A stretch of 64,000 bases of DNA, taken from positions 14,129,958 to 14,193,957 of the forward strand of contig NC_082694.2 of the NCBI RefSeq assembly GCF_949987515.2, in the 5' to 3' direction. Below the pieces are notes generated by a model that saw only the letters and a list, made by a program, of their open reading frames with translations, was not told where the DNA came from and ran no database searches. Within the stretch, counting starts at the first letter, position 1. Each line of letters begins with the position of its first letter. Of the stretch, positions 44,640 to 56,219 are shown in pieces. The stretch is from Delphinus delphis (taxonomy: Eukaryota; Chordata; Mammalia; Artiodactyla; Delphinidae). Both the position numbers and the translations under genes were made by a program.

Positions 44640-47410
44640 AAAAACCTCGAATAAGCAATCTAATGTTACACCTAAAGGAGCTAGAAAAAGAAGAATAAAC
44701 TAAACCCAAAATTAGTATAAGGAAAGAAATAATAAAGATCAAAGTGGAAAGAAATGAAATAGAGACTAAAAGACAATAGAAAAGATCACTGAAACCAAGA
44801 GCAGCTCTTTGAAAAGATAAAAAAAAAAAAAAGATCAAACTTTAGCCAGACTCGTCAAGAAAAAGAGAGGGTCCAAATAAATAAAATCAGAATGAAAGGG
44901 AAGTTACAACTGACACTAAAGAAATACAAGGATCATAAGAGATTACCACAAATAATTACATGTCAATGAATTGGACAACCTAGAATAAATGGATAAATTC
45001 CTAGAAACATAGAATCTCCCAAGACTGAATAAGGAATAAATAGAAAATCTGAACAGACCAGTTGCCAGTAGTGAAATTCAATAATTAAAAAAAAAAAATC
45101 TCCCAACAAATAGAAGTCCAGAATAGATAGCATCACAGGTGAATTCTACTGAACATTTAAAGAAGAGTCAATAACTATACTTCTCAAACTATTGCCCAAA
45201 AAAAAAAAAAAAAAAAATGAGAAGGAAAGAATGCTTTGGAAATTCATCCTACAAGGCCAGTATCACCCTGATACCACAGCCAGACACCACACAAAAATAG
45301 AAAGAAAATTAGACACCAATATCACTGATGAAATAGATGGAGCAAACCTCAACAAATTATTAGTCAACTGAATTCAACAATACATTATAAAAAAAACCCC
45401 AATACATTAAAAGGACTGTACACCATAATCAAGTGGGATTTAACTTGGATTCCAGGATAGTTCAATATCTGCAAATCAGTCAACATGATACACCACATTA
45501 ATTGAAAAATAAAAATCATATAGTCATCTCAATAGATACAGAATAAGCCTTTGACAAAACTCAACATCAATTTGTGACAAAAAGTATTGGAAGTCCTAAC
45601 CACAGCAACCAGTTAAGAAAAGGAAATTTAAAAAACCTAGGGGTGTGGTCCAGTGGTTAAGAGTCTGTGCTCCCAACGCAGGAGGCCTGGGTTCAATCCC
45701 CAGTCAGAGAACTAGATCCTTCATGCTGCAACTAAAAATTCCACATGCCTCAGTGAAGATCCCATATGCAGCAGCGAAGATCCTGCGTGCTGCCACGAAG
45801 ACCCTGCACAGCCAAATAAATAAATATAAACTTAAAAAAAAATTAAAATAACCTAAATTGGAAAGGAAGATGTAAAACTGTCACTGTTTGCAGATGACAT
45901 GATACTATACATAAAAAATCCTAAGGACACTACCAAAAAACTATGAGAACTGAAAAATAAATTCAGTAAAATTGCAGGATACAAATTTAATATACAGAAG
46001 TTTGTTGTATTTCTATGCACTAGCAGTGAACTATCAGGAAGAAAAGCTAAGAAAACAATCTCATTTACAATTGCATCAAAAATAATAAAATACCTCAGAA
46101 TAAATTTAATGAGGGAGGTGAAAGACCTGTACCCTGAAAACCATAAGACATTGATGAAAGAAACTGAAGAAGACACAAATAAATGGAAAGATATTTCATG
46201 CTCATGATTGGAATAATTAACATTGTTAAAATGTCCATACTACAACCCAAGGGAATCTACAATAAACCCAATGCAATCCCTATAAAAATACCAATGGCAT
46301 TTTTCATAGAACTAGAACAAATAATCCTAAAATTTATATGGAAAGTCAAAACAACCCTGAATAGCCAAAACAATCTTGAGAAAGAAGAAGAAAGCTGGAA
46401 GTATCACATGCCCTGATTTCAAACAATACTACAAAGCTACAGTAATCAAAACAATATAGTACTGACACCAAAACAGACACATAGATCAATGGAACAGAGT
46501 AGAGAGCCCAGAACTAAACCCACACTTAATAAAGTCAATTAATCTATGACAAAGGAGGCAAGAATATATGATGGGAAAAAGACAGTCTCTTCAATAAATG
46601 GTGTCAGGAAAACTGGATAGCTACATGCAAAAGAATCAGATTAAACTACCTGCACAAAAATAAATTCAAAATGCATTAAAGATGTAAATCTAAGACCTGA
46701 AACCATAAAACTCCTATGAGAAAACATAGGCAATATATTCTTTGACATAAGACTTAGAAATTTTTTTTGGATATGTCTCCTCAAGCAAGGGCAACAAAAA
46801 CAAAAATAAACAAGTGGGACTGCATCAAACTAAAAAACTTTTACACAGTGAAGGAAACCATCAACAAAACAAAAAGGCAACCTAATGAATGGGAGAAGAT
46901 ATTTGCAAATGATATATATGATAAGGGTTGATATCCAGAATATACAAAGAATTCACACAACTCAATATCAAAAAATTCTGATTAAGAAATGGGCAGAAGA
47001 CCTGAATAAACATTTTTCCAAAGAAGACATACAGAGCACCAACAGGCACATGAAAAGATGCTCAACATCACTAACCATCAGGGAAATGCAAATCAAAACC
47101 AAAGTGAAATATAACCGCACACCTGTCAGAATGTCTATCACCAAAAAGACAAGAAAGAACAAGACAAGAAATGTTGGTGAGGATGTGTAGGAAACGGAAC
47201 CATTGTGCATTGTTGGTGGGACAGTATATTGGTGCAGCCACTGTGGAAAATAATATGGAGGTTTATCAAAAAATTAAAAATAAAACTACTATACAATCCA
47301 GGTTTTCCATTTCTGGGTATTTACCTAAAGAAAAAGACACTAATTTGAAAAGATATATGTATCCCTGTGTTCATCGCAGCAATATTTACAATAGTCAAGA
47401 TATGTAAACA
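44640..47410 (+). pseudogene. L1 ORF2 relic lacking the endonuclease
   Basis: Conserved ORF2 text runs from ctaaaggagctagaaaaag through the reverse transcriptase, where tttgcagatgacatg at 45887-45901 encodes the FADDM catalytic motif, to the C-terminus near 47400. The apurinic endonuclease part is absent, about 200-250 bp around 45580 in the RT are missing, and a SINE is inserted at 45636. Short open pieces (45853-46416, 46885-47190) are remnants. Reverse-transcriptase function is impossible. Confidence 0.75.
45636..45838 (+). repeat. CHR-type SINE in L1 ORF2
   Basis: aggggtgtggtccagtggtt head, ggttcaatccc B box, three gaagatcc modules, aaataaataaatataaact tail. acct(a/g)-containing flanks suggest a short duplication. 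Confidence 0.88.
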
Positions 47411-47974
47411 ACCTGAGTGTCCATTCATAGATGAATGGATAAAGAAGATGTGGTATACATATACGATGGAATATTAGTCATAAAAAAGAATGAAATCTTG
47501 CTTTCTGTGACAACATGGATGACCTAGAGGGCATTATGCTATGTGAAACATATCAGACATACAAAGAGAAATACCATGTGATCTCATTTATGGGATCTAA
47601 AAAACAAAACAAATGAACAAATGAAACAAAACAGAAACAGACTCATAGATACTGAGAACAATCTGGTGGTTGCCAGAGGGGCAGGGGTGGGAGGACAGGC
47701 AAAATAGGTAAAGGGGATTAGGAAATACAAACTTACAGTAATAAAATCAATGTCACGAAGATGTAATGTACCACATAGGGAATATAGTCAATAATATTGT
47801 TATAACTTTGTATGTTGACAGATGGTAACTAGACTTATTGAGGTGATCATTTTGTAATGTATAAAAACATTGAATCACTATGCTGTACACCTGAAACTAA
47901 TATAATATTGTAGTACAATTATAATTCAAATAAATAAATACATTTAAAATTAATTTTAATTAAAAAAAGAAAGC

Positions 47975-48457
47975 ATACAGTTGGTGTCTTCACCAGCTCA
48001 GGCAACCATAAAAAATATAGTAGACTCAGTGGCTTAAACAACAGAAATTTATCTTCTCACAGTTCTGGAGGCTGAGAAGTCAAGATCAAGGTCCTGGCCA
48101 GTTCAGTTCCTGGTGAGGACTCTCTTCCTGGCTTGCAGATGGCCACCTTCTTGCTGCGTCCTCACATGGCGAAGAGAGAGTGTGAATTCTCCAGTGTCTC
48201 CTCTTATAAGGACACTAATCTCATCAGATCAGGGTTCCACTCTTATGACCTATTTTTTTTGGCCATGCCGTGCGGCGTGCAAGATCTTAGTTCCCCAACC
48301 AGGGATCGAACACACGCCCCGGCAGTGGAATCGTGGAGTCTTAACCACTGTACCTCCAGGGAAGTCCCCTCTTATGATTTCTTTTAACCTTAATAACAAG
48401 GGTATCCTTATTTCAAATTCGGCCACATCATATGCAGGGGTTAAGGTTTCAGCATAC
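47975..48457 (-). repeat. MaLR LTR split by a SINE
   Basis: agtggcttaaacaacagaaattt, cacagttctggaggctgag, ctcttcctggcttgcagatggcc, cctcacatggcgaagag, then after the SINE atccttatttcaaattcggccaca: complement of an MLT1/MST-class LTR. It ends where the Tigger element starts. Confidence 0.85.
48249..48368 (-). repeat. Short CHR-type SINE in the LTR
   Basis: Poly-T, ggccatgccgtgcggcgtgc, head complement ending acctccagggaagtcc. Duplication ctcttatga at 48240-48248 and 48369-48377. Confidence 0.94.
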
Positions 48458-49805
48458 AGGCATAACTCAAACATATTGAAGATTCAATTCCAGACAACCA
48501 CAATAAAGCAAATAATGAAATAAAGTGAGCCACACAAATCTTTTGGTTTCCCAGTGCATATAAAAGTTATGTTTACACTATACTGTAGTCTATTAAGTGT
48601 GCAATAACATTATGTCTAAAAACTATACATATACCGTAATTAAAAGATGCTTTATTGCTAATAAATGCTAACCGTCATCTGAGCCTTCAGTGAGTCATAA
48701 TGTTTTTGCTGGTAGAGGGTCTTGCCTCGACGTTTATGGCTGCTGACTGATCAAGGTGGTGGTAGCTGAAGATTGGGGTGATTGCGGCAATTTCTTAAAA
48801 TAAGACAACAATAAAATTTGCCACATTGATTGGCTCTTCTGACTTCTCTGTAGCACGCTATGTTGTTTGATAGCATTTTACCCACAGGAGAACTTCTTTC
48901 AAAGTTGGAGTCAGTCCTCTTCATCAGGAATCAATTCCATCTCAAGAAACCACTTTCTCTGCTCATCGTTAAGAAGCAACTCCTCATGCATTCAAATTTT
49001 ATCATGAGATTGCAGCAGTTTAGTCACAGCTTCAGGCTCCATTTATAATCTTAGTTCTCCTGCTATTTCTCTTTGTCATCTCCAGTTACTTCCTCCACTG
49101 AAGTCTTGAACCCCTCAAAGTCAGCCACAAGGGTTGGAATCAACTTCTTCCAAACTCTTATTCATGTTGATATTTTGACCTCTTCCCATGAATTACACAT
49201 GTTCTTAATGGCGTCTAGAATGGTGAATCCTTTCCAAATGGTTTTCAATTTACTTTGCTTGGATCCACCAGAGGAATCAACATCTATGGAAGCTATAGCC
49301 TTACAAAATATATTTCATAAATAATGACTGGAAAGTGAAAATGACTCCTTGATCCATGGGCTGCAAAATGGATGTTGTGTTAGCAGGCATGAAAACAGCA
49401 TTAACCTCCTTGTACATCTCCATCAGAGCTCTTGGGTGACCAGGTGCATTGTCAATGAGGAGGAATATTTTGAAAGGAATCTTTTTTTCTGAGCAGTAGG
49501 TCTCAACAGTGAGCTTAAAATATTCAATAAACCATGCTGTAAACAAATGTGCTGTCATCCAGGCTTTGTTTTTCCATTTATAGAACACAGGAAGAGTAGA
49601 CTTAGTATAATTTTTAAGGGCCCTATGATTTTTGGAAATCAATAAATGAGCATTGGCTTCAACTTTAAGTCACCAGCTGCATTAGCCCCTTATAAGAGAG
49701 TCAGACTGTCTTCTGAAGATTTGAAGCCAGGCATTGACTTCTCCTCTTAGCTATGAAAGTCCTAGATGGCATCTTTTTCCAGAAGGCTGTGAGACAACAT
49801 ATGTT
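48458..49805 (-). mobile_element. Tigger1-type (pogo/Tc1) DNA transposon, truncated
   Basis: The end caggcataactcaaacatatt, followed by ccagacaaccacaataaagc and gtttcccagtgcatataaaag, is the terminal region of Tigger1. Transposase coding is on the minus strand. The element stops near 49805 without a second inverted repeat. It directly adjoins the MaLR LTR and shows no TA duplication that I can identify. Confidence 0.88.
49301..49642 (-). pseudogene. Tigger transposase catalytic-domain fragment
   Basis: A 113-codon open piece encodes part of the DDE domain of a pogo-type transposase. LLIDNAPGH carries the second catalytic Asp, and [14 protein letters not shown] is the signature also kept in the domesticated TIGD/CENP-B/JRK family. 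The enzyme would cut and paste Tigger DNA. The DNA-binding N-terminus and the C-terminal acidic residue region lie in broken frames, so this is a fossil; the wider relic spans about 48860-49700. Unlike TIGD genes, it is embedded in transposon ends and not intact. Confidence 0.9.
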
Positions 49806-50034
49806 TGACCCTGGCTCTCAAAGTTCCTCCAGGGTCATTAAGTTACAGTTGCCCACAGTGGTAGTTAGCCTGATAATACATCTTTATTGGCTATCTGCTG
49901 GCCCTCACTCCCCAACTGGTGTTTCCTTCACCGACAAAGTAAATCAGTGGCTCCTAAATCTTTGTCTTAGTGTTCACTTCTAGGGGAACTCAAACTAAGG
50001 GAGAAGTTACAGTTGAAGAACACCGTCTACAATC
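49806..50034. other. Unassigned stretch
   Basis: Possibly LTR-derived, but no diagnostic block is readable. No gene seen. Confidence 0.3.
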
Positions 50035-50205
50035 CTTGCTATAGAAAGTGTAGTCTGCAGACCAGCAACATCAGGCATCACCTGGGGGCATAATGAAAAA
50101 GCAGAATCCCAGGCACCATCAAAACCCTCCTGAATTATAACCCCTGTTTAAAGATCTTTGGGTGTTTTATGTACCCATTAATTTGAAAAACAGTGGTCTA
50201 TAGGA
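50035..50205. repeat. hAT-Charlie MITE (MER5A-like)
   Basis: agaaagtgtagtctgcagaccagcaacatcaggcatcacctggg ... gcagaatcccaggcaccatc ... aaaaacagtgg follows MER5A order, including its terminal inverted-repeat remnants. Confidence 0.75.
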
Positions 50206-50765
50206 TACCTACTCTTTCAAATTTGCTGAGACTTGCTTTATGACTACATAATATATTTTTATAAATATTCTATTTGTGCTTGAAAATGATGTGTATTCTC
50301 TGATAGCTGGGTATAGATTTTCATATATGTCCTTTCATCCAAGCTTGTTAATTGTGTTGTTCAAAACTTCTATACTTCTGCTGACTTTTTTTTTTTTTTT
50401 TTGTCTGCCTGACCTACCATTTACTGAGAGATGTGTGTTAAAACCTCCCAATATAATAGTGGATTTGTCAACTTCTTCCTAGAGTCCTATCAATTTTTAC
50501 TATATATATTTTGAAGCTTTAAGTGTTTATAAGTGTATTGATTTATTCTCTTGCTGTACACAGTGATTACATGGTGATCTCTAGTCTCAGTGATGCTTCT
50601 TTTCTTAAATCATATTGTGATGTTAGTGTAGCTACACTTGCTTTCTTTGGGTTAATATTTATCTGGTATATCTTTTTAATTCTTTTCACTTTCAGCTTTT
50701 GTTTTTAGGCTTGAGGTTTGAAGCATAAGCATCATATCATTGATCTGGAAATGATTCTAATCTTC
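50206..50765 (-). repeat. Old L1 fragment
   Basis: gtgtattctctgatagctggg, tgacctaccatttactgagagatgtgtgttaaaacctcccaatataa and ttgatttattctcttgctgta are the complement of L1 ORF2 upstream sequence. Confidence 0.7.
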
Positions 50766-52194
50766 TGCCATTTTTGAAGTTTGTCATTGTGCTTATAATT
50801 TCCAAGAATGCTTCTCATTTCTTTTGTTTGCAGTATTACATCCATTCCTTTCAAGACTGGTTGTTCTGTTTGTTCATCTTGATCCTTCTGTTTATATTGT
50901 TGACTGCTATCAAGTATCCTTGGCTGTCTGTTCGTATTTCTAAATGAAGGACTCTTGATAAATATTTGTGGCTATGACAAATTCCTCTGCCATTGTTCAA
51001 ATCTGTTTCCCCAACAGACCTTGCCCTTGAACGGGGAGGCTGAACAGGAAGTGCCTATAGAGCATGTGTGTGGAGAGCAGCGGGCTGGCAGGCAAGTAGG
51101 AGCCCTCACGATTGTCAAAGAAAGGAAGGCTCTACTTCACAGGAGAAACACTGTGGTGTATTTTATTCCTGGGAAGAGCTTATCTCTCAGCTTATGCACA
51201 TCCATCAGGGACGTGCAGAGTTAACTGACATTGCTTCGCTTCTTCTGGCACTAACACCGGGTCTCAGAACCTCCCTCAGCAGACCCTCCAGCTAATTCGA
51301 TTGTTGTTCCAAGGGTTTTACATATAGATGATCCCCCCACCCCCCATTGGCTGGTCTGAGCAAGAGGGGGCTGCACAGGTGATTTAACTAGTCCTCCCAG
51401 CGATCACCAGTAGACAGCCCCCCCCCGGTCTCCATACTTTGAGACTGAGAGTTGGTTTCCTTAGGGACTCCTTAAAAGGAGCGTTCTTTACTGTATCTGT
51501 TTCAGACGTGTTTTCTCCATGATCCTAATCACATCTGTTTTCTAATTTCCACCAGCTCCTAAAATATTTTTTGTGCTGTTGACTGCACCATGTCTTATTT
51601 TCCAGAACTAGTATATATTTATTATTTTAAAATTAGGCATTCTATTTTTTCAGCTGAACACATGCTCAATCCATCATGTTGAACAAAATATTTTATCACT
51701 TTCTAAGCTTAGATTTGTAGATTCCAACCAAATTTAATCTCACAGTAAATTGTCCACTCCATTTCTCCACCCCAACAAAATATAACTCTTTATTTAAAGA
51801 ACTATTTTGAAAACCTTATCAAATTATTTCAGTAACCCTATATTAAAAAGATGTTTTCTTTAGAACAAAGTGGAAGAACAGACTTGAATTTGAATATTTC
51901 ATTGCAGTTTAATTAGTCATATATCCTTCCACATCTTCCAGCATTTTACTTTTTGAATTGTAAGTTCTTTTTCTCTTCTCATCAATCAGAAAATATTGGT
52001 ACTTTAATTTCCTTTCCCATTTTCCTAAAGGTAGAGGAAATGAGAGAAATCACCATCACTTTCTCTATGTATAATTCTGTGAAACCTTATAAATTTTCCT
52101 AAATCACAATGTTCTTGATAACTTGGCTTTGTAGAAGAAGAGATACCAATGTGGCTTTCCTCTTCCATTGCTAGAGTTAATGAAAGCCAAAAGA
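50766..52194. other. Single-copy-like stretch, no gene established
   Basis: GC-moderate at 51000-51470, where overlapping plus-strand frames of 75-89 codons occur without a recognised domain; AT-rich afterwards. No repeat identified with confidence. Confidence 0.4.
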
Positions 52195-52425
52195 TATAAA
52201 TTTTATATATTTTAATATATATAACTTTGTATGTATCATATATAATATATTGTATTTATATAATGTATATTGTATATTTATACTTATATAATATTCTATT
52301 ATTTTATTATTATTATAATACATATAAATAATATATGATATATTAATATATAGTAATTATATATTAATATAATATATAAAATAATAATTATAATATATAA
52401 AAATTATATATATAATTTGATTAGT
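52195..52425. repeat. AT-rich block, about 230 bp of nearly pure A/T
   Basis: Irregular tatata/ataata sequence with many self-complementary stretches such as tatatattaatataatatata. G or C is present only every 20-30 bases. It would unwind easily and can fold into hairpins. Confidence 0.9.
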
Positions 52426-52896
52426 CTCTATGTTTTATAGGCTAATCAATCCTTTGGAAATATTCTTAGAAAACTTCAACTCACCAACTTGTTTCTGCAT
52501 TCCGTTAAAAGTTCATATTCTTTTAGCTAGAACACACATCTTGGGGAAAAAGAAATCCAGCCATTTTAACAGAAAATTTGAGTTTTGCAGAAAGAGACTT
52601 CACGTGGTTCCAAGACACACAGGCAGAAATATACAAGTTTCTCAAGGCATAGTCATGCCCACCAGGAGTGCCCTTCAAAAGCAGAACCTGTGATTCTGGT
52701 CTCTGAGGCTGAGTTTCCAGGGCAGCTGGTCATGTCAGCTCCTTCCCCCATGCAAAGAACGTGTTGACTGTTCCACTTGGCACTGGACAGTTATTTCCAC
52801 CAGATTCTTCAGTGTCTGTGCAAGAGACACTAAAGGATAGGGACCCTGTTTCACTCCTTCTCTTGGTCTGGGCTATGGTTCTATGTGGAGAGAGGG
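52426..52896. other. Single-copy-like stretch
   Basis: No repeat recognised; frames of 60-87 codons without identifiable features. Confidence 0.35.
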
Positions 52897-52898
52897 AA

Positions 52899-52956
<58 letters not shown>

Positions 52957-52957
52957 T
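52897..52957 (+). repeat. (GA)n microsatellite
   Basis: About 60 bases of alternating ga with two short interruptions, purine strand on plus. Can adopt triplex (H-DNA) structure; length is probably polymorphic. Confidence 0.96.
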
Positions 52958-53224
52958 ATCATCTTCTCAGGCAATCGGGAGAGGGAGGGGCAGTGTGGAC
53001 GTCTGTCACTAACCACCTTTTCCTCTTACTGTAAAGTAATGAAAACAAACAGCAGCCCAACCTCTCTGCCGGGGAATGGGGCTGCTGTTTACAGATAAAC
53101 AGAGACCTGCTGCCTGTTAGGATCCCAGTAACAAAATTCAGTCAGAAGACTGAAAACACAATTGTGTTTACAGATCAGCAGCGACATGCCAATGTCATGT
53201 TGGTGGCGGAAGGCAGAGGTCATG

Positions 53225-53345
53225 TTTACTGCAAGCAGAGGTGCCCGGAGCTGCCACGGGGGCTGCCGGCGGGGGATCCCGAGGAGGAGGCCGCCGCAGC
53301 CGTGAACCCGCAGTCGCCCGATGCGGAGAGACTCCGAACTCAAAC
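53225..53345. promoter_or_regulatory. CpG-dense 120-bp patch, possible promoter or first exon
   Basis: By eye about 14 CpGs fall in roughly 105 bases (ggctgccggcgggggatccc, gaggccgccgcagccgtg, cagtcgcccgatgcgg), against near absence in the flanking kilobases. No SINE overlaps it. A 129-codon plus-strand frame (53164-53553) crosses it, but its composition follows the GC bias. It is too short for a classical CpG island. No TATA box or splice donor is convincing. Confidence 0.3.
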
Positions 53346-53665
53346 CTCAAACCACAAGGGGTCGGATCGCAGAAGGGAAGCCCGGAGACTGCTGTGCATC
53401 ACAACACAGCTTCCCAGCCCCTCTCGGACTGAAATGGGCCACCCTGGCCCCATGTGCTGGCGGCTCTGTTTTCCCAATTCTCAGAAGCTTTGCCTCTGGC
53501 TGGGGAAGACCCTCTACAGAAAACAGGCTACAGCAGCAGAGGGTTACAAATGACACAAAAGAGCATCTGCCCCATGGACATATTGCTGTGATTGCTGCAG
53601 GAGCACAGCTTCTGCCCCTAAAGACAGGTACTGGCTGCCCTGTAGATCAGTCCCTTTGAAGACAG
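53346..53665. other. Single-copy-like stretch
   Basis: Moderate GC, continuing the CpG patch without further CpG clustering. No repeat recognised. Confidence 0.3.
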
Positions 53666-53669
53666 AATG

Positions 53670-53935
53670 TCATCATGGTTACAGAGGCCATTTCTGCAGT
53701 CAGAGTGACAGGAGAACTTCCTGGTTGTGCCACATACTTTTGGTGTGACCTTGAGCAATTACTAAAGCTCTCATCGCCAGAGGTTCGTCATCTATAAAAT
53801 AAGAAAAAAAATTGCTTGTCTCTTAGGATGAGTAAGAGGATTAACAGAAATGATAAATGGAGAGCACTTTCTACAGTTCCTGGTGGTGAGCACTCAAAAA
53901 ACAATAGCTGTTGTTATTACAGGGAAATTGTTGTT
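53670..53935 (+). repeat. MIR SINE, near full length
   Basis: ttggtgtgaccttgagcaattac, catctataaaataag, aggatgagtaagaggattaac, gagcacttt and gtgagcactcaaaaaacaatagctg follow the MIR order from middle to 3' end. Confidence 0.85.
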
Positions 53936-54946
53936 ATTGGGGGAAAAGCCTTACACCAACGATAATTAGGTATAAATTAGTGATTCATAAAGAGTAATAA
54001 CAGCTCAGGACACTAGTCCAGCTGATCTGTGCTTTGGCTTCTCAGCTGAAGGGCTACACAAAACAACAGCACTGAGGCAGAAAGTAGGATAACCACCTTG
54101 TCCCAATTTGCCTTGCATTTTCCCAGTTTTAATACGACAAGTCTCATGTCCTGGGAAACTCCCTGGGTCCTGGCAAAGCCGGATGGTTGGTCACCCTAGA
54201 GGCCGAATGGAATTTGTTTGGGGAATGATTACAAGTAAAGTACCTCATGGAATGTTTGCTCCTAGACTGACCCACTGTGTCTTAAAGCCCAGACTTTTAG
54301 TGGAAGGGGCCTAATAAGGGATAATGGTCCTGGACCTCATTCTTTGTTAATGGCTTTAATTGGAGCCGGGGTTATCTGGCAAGGCAACTTCCACCCAGCC
54401 TGCTGGGCAAATCCCCTCCCCACTGGGCCCAGTCATCAGGCAGATTTGTGTGGGGAGGAGGGGACACGGCTTTCCCTTGTTCTTCTCTGGGGAGAATCCA
54501 TGCAGAATGTTCAGGGGACGCTGCCCACGTCTGCCCTCTGGGGCAGATCCTAGGATGAAGCTAGGTCCTGGGTAATGAACAGCAGTTGCAGCCCACCCTG
54601 GAGACCACATCCGTGGACGTTGTCCTCTGCAGCAGGGAGAAGCTGGAACTGAGACTTTGAGAGGGCAGCTGGCCTAGTGTATCCAGGCCAAGTGCTGCAG
54701 CTCCTGATCTCCAACGTGCTGTCAGACGTGTGGGGGTAGCATGCACATCATGTTCAGATTTGTAGGGACCACAGATCAGCATCCCCGGGATCATTACGGT
54801 CCTTCCAACCTCCTCCCTTGAGCTCCAGAGGAAAAGACGAAAAAGTGCTGATTGATATCAGTATTTGGGGGACATTCAGTATACATGTATTAATAGAAAG
54901 ACATGGTTTAAAAATGGAAATACTTCATTTCAGTTTATTGATTTAT
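53936..54946. other. Single-copy-like stretch, no gene seen
   Basis: About 1 kb, GC-moderate, with overlapping frames of 68-84 codons at 54344-54794 on both strands. No domain, CpG cluster or repeat recognised. Confidence 0.4.
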
Positions 54947-54947
54947 A

Positions 54948-55020
54948 TTGGGTTGGCCAAAAAGTTAGTTCGAGTTTTCTGGTAAGATGTTATGGAAACA
55001 ATAGGAACCCAATCCCACAT
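54948..55020 (+). mobile_element. Mariner terminal fragment
   Basis: ttgggttggccaaaaagtta then gttttctggtaagatgttatgg is the terminal inverted repeat of a cetartiodactyl mariner. A TA dinucleotide at 54946-54947 is the expected target. Only one end is readable and no transposase frame remains; a SINE follows at 55036. Confidence 0.85.
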
Positions 55021-55035
55021 GAACATGCTATTTCT

Positions 55036-55177
55036 TTTTTTTTTTCCTTTTTATTCTTTTATTTTGGGGCCGTGCATGTGGCTTCTGGGATCTTAGTTCC
55101 CCAACCAGGGATCGAACCCAGGGCCTTGTCAGTGAGAGCATGGAGTCCTAACCACTGGTCTGCCAGGGAATTCCCAC
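55036..55177 (-). repeat. Short CHR-type SINE beside the mariner end
   Basis: Poly-T, ggggccgtgcatgtggcttc, head complement ending ctgccagggaattccc. Duplication gaacat(g/a)ctatttct at 55021-55035 and 55178-55192. Confidence 0.94.
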
Positions 55178-55257
55178 GAACATACTATTTCTATAGTGCC
55201 TATTGCATCACAATACGTAAGCATGCATTACAAGAAGTCAAATGCTGTCTTTGGTGA

Positions 55258-55515
55258 TATGCATGTATTCGATTACTGTTGCTGCTGTAACAAATTACCA
55301 TGAAACTTAGTGGCTTAAAACAATACAAATTTATTATTTTGTAGTTCTGGATGTCAGAAGTCCAAGTGAGTTACCGGGGCTGCACTGCTTTCTGTAGGCT
55401 CGAGGAGAGAATCCGTTTCCTGGACTTTTCCGGCTTTTAGAGGTTGCTGTGTTCCTTGACTCATGGCTCTCTTCACCTTGACCTCTGCCTCCACTGTCAC
55501 ATCTTCTCTGCCTTT
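55258..55515 (-). repeat. MaLR LTR (MLT1-like) fragment
   Basis: gtattcgattactgttgctgctgtaacaaattacca, ttagtggcttaaaac, agttctggatgtcagaagtccaa, ttccttgactcatggc: complement of an MLT1-class LTR, truncated to the right. Confidence 0.75.
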
Positions 55516-56034
55516 GATGTGGACATTGTGGGAGCCATCACTGCCCATCACAATGAGGAATGCATCCGGGACAAAGGCTGAAGTGGCTGCCCCTCTCTTG
55601 GTAGGGGATGCGATGCTGCCTCTCTGCCCTTGACGGCTACTGCCACATGTGGGGACAGGGTGGTAACCCAGCATGACATTGCTGACCCTGCAGCATGCTG
55701 GCAACAAGGATGGGCCAAGGACAGAAGGAACATCTGCCTGGAATGGACCTGAGCATCACTCCTCCTTGGGCTATCCAGGCCTTGAGGGAAAAGATTGTGT
55801 CCATTTACATAAAAATATAATTTTTCTAGAAAAATTTCTGAGAGGCAAATTGGCAAGAATAAAAAAAAAATCGAGTAAGAAATAATCCTTACCTTGAAAT
55901 ATAGCCTTGTAAGACAGGTAGACACATAACAGGAAATGACAGCCAAGGGGATTGGCATAATAATCTACACAGGTACACAGGGTGAAGGTTAATGCGCCCG
56001 TATGATTCTATAAACAATGAATAATTTTTGTTTT
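55516..56034. other. Unassigned stretch
   Basis: GC-moderate sequence to 55790, then AT-rich. On the plus strand 55516-55575 is open for about 20 codons before a stop, and minus-strand frames reach 117-136 codons, but none resembles a known family. It could be further LTR sequence or a decayed processed pseudogene. Confidence 0.3.
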
Positions 56035-56115
56035 TACATTTATTCAGCACCTGCTGTGTGCCAAGCCTGTGATGAGTCTGGGGATGCTTTTGTGAAGTAG
56101 GTCGGCAGGAACCTC
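56035..56115 (-). repeat. MIR/L2-type 3' end relic
   Basis: tttattcagcacctgctgtgtgccaagcctgtgatga is the complement of the shared MIR/L2 3' end. Confidence 0.6.
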
Positions 56116-56219
56116 CTACCTTCTCTCAAAGACAATACAGTCAAGACCATAAAAGGCAGCCAATTAGTGTAGAAGATGAGTAAAGGCTTTGCTCCCAAGG
56201 TGGTGGCTAAGTGTACAAA

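Larger units (their letters stand above)
42956..47965 (+). repeat. About 5-kb L1 relic with 5' UTR, ORF1 and ORF2 parts
   Basis: The longest element in the window. 42956-43960 is L1M-type 5' UTR (gaggtggctgagatggcagagtagg). ORF1 starts around 44046. After about 44600 the sequence jumps into ORF2 beyond the endonuclease part, continues through the RT and C-terminal regions, and ends in 3' UTR with cattgaatcactatgctgtacacctg. Both frames are destroyed by stops. A short SINE sits at 45636-45838 and an A-run at 45196-45217. Confidence 0.9.

Noticed and set aside
46885..47190. 101-codon ORF rich in Lys/Ile
   Set aside because: It is a surviving piece of L1 ORF2 C-terminal region, not a host gene.
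55354..55958. Overlapping 117- and 136-codon minus-strand ORFs
   Set aside because: Part overlaps an LTR fragment and the remainder has no recognisable domain or splice context.
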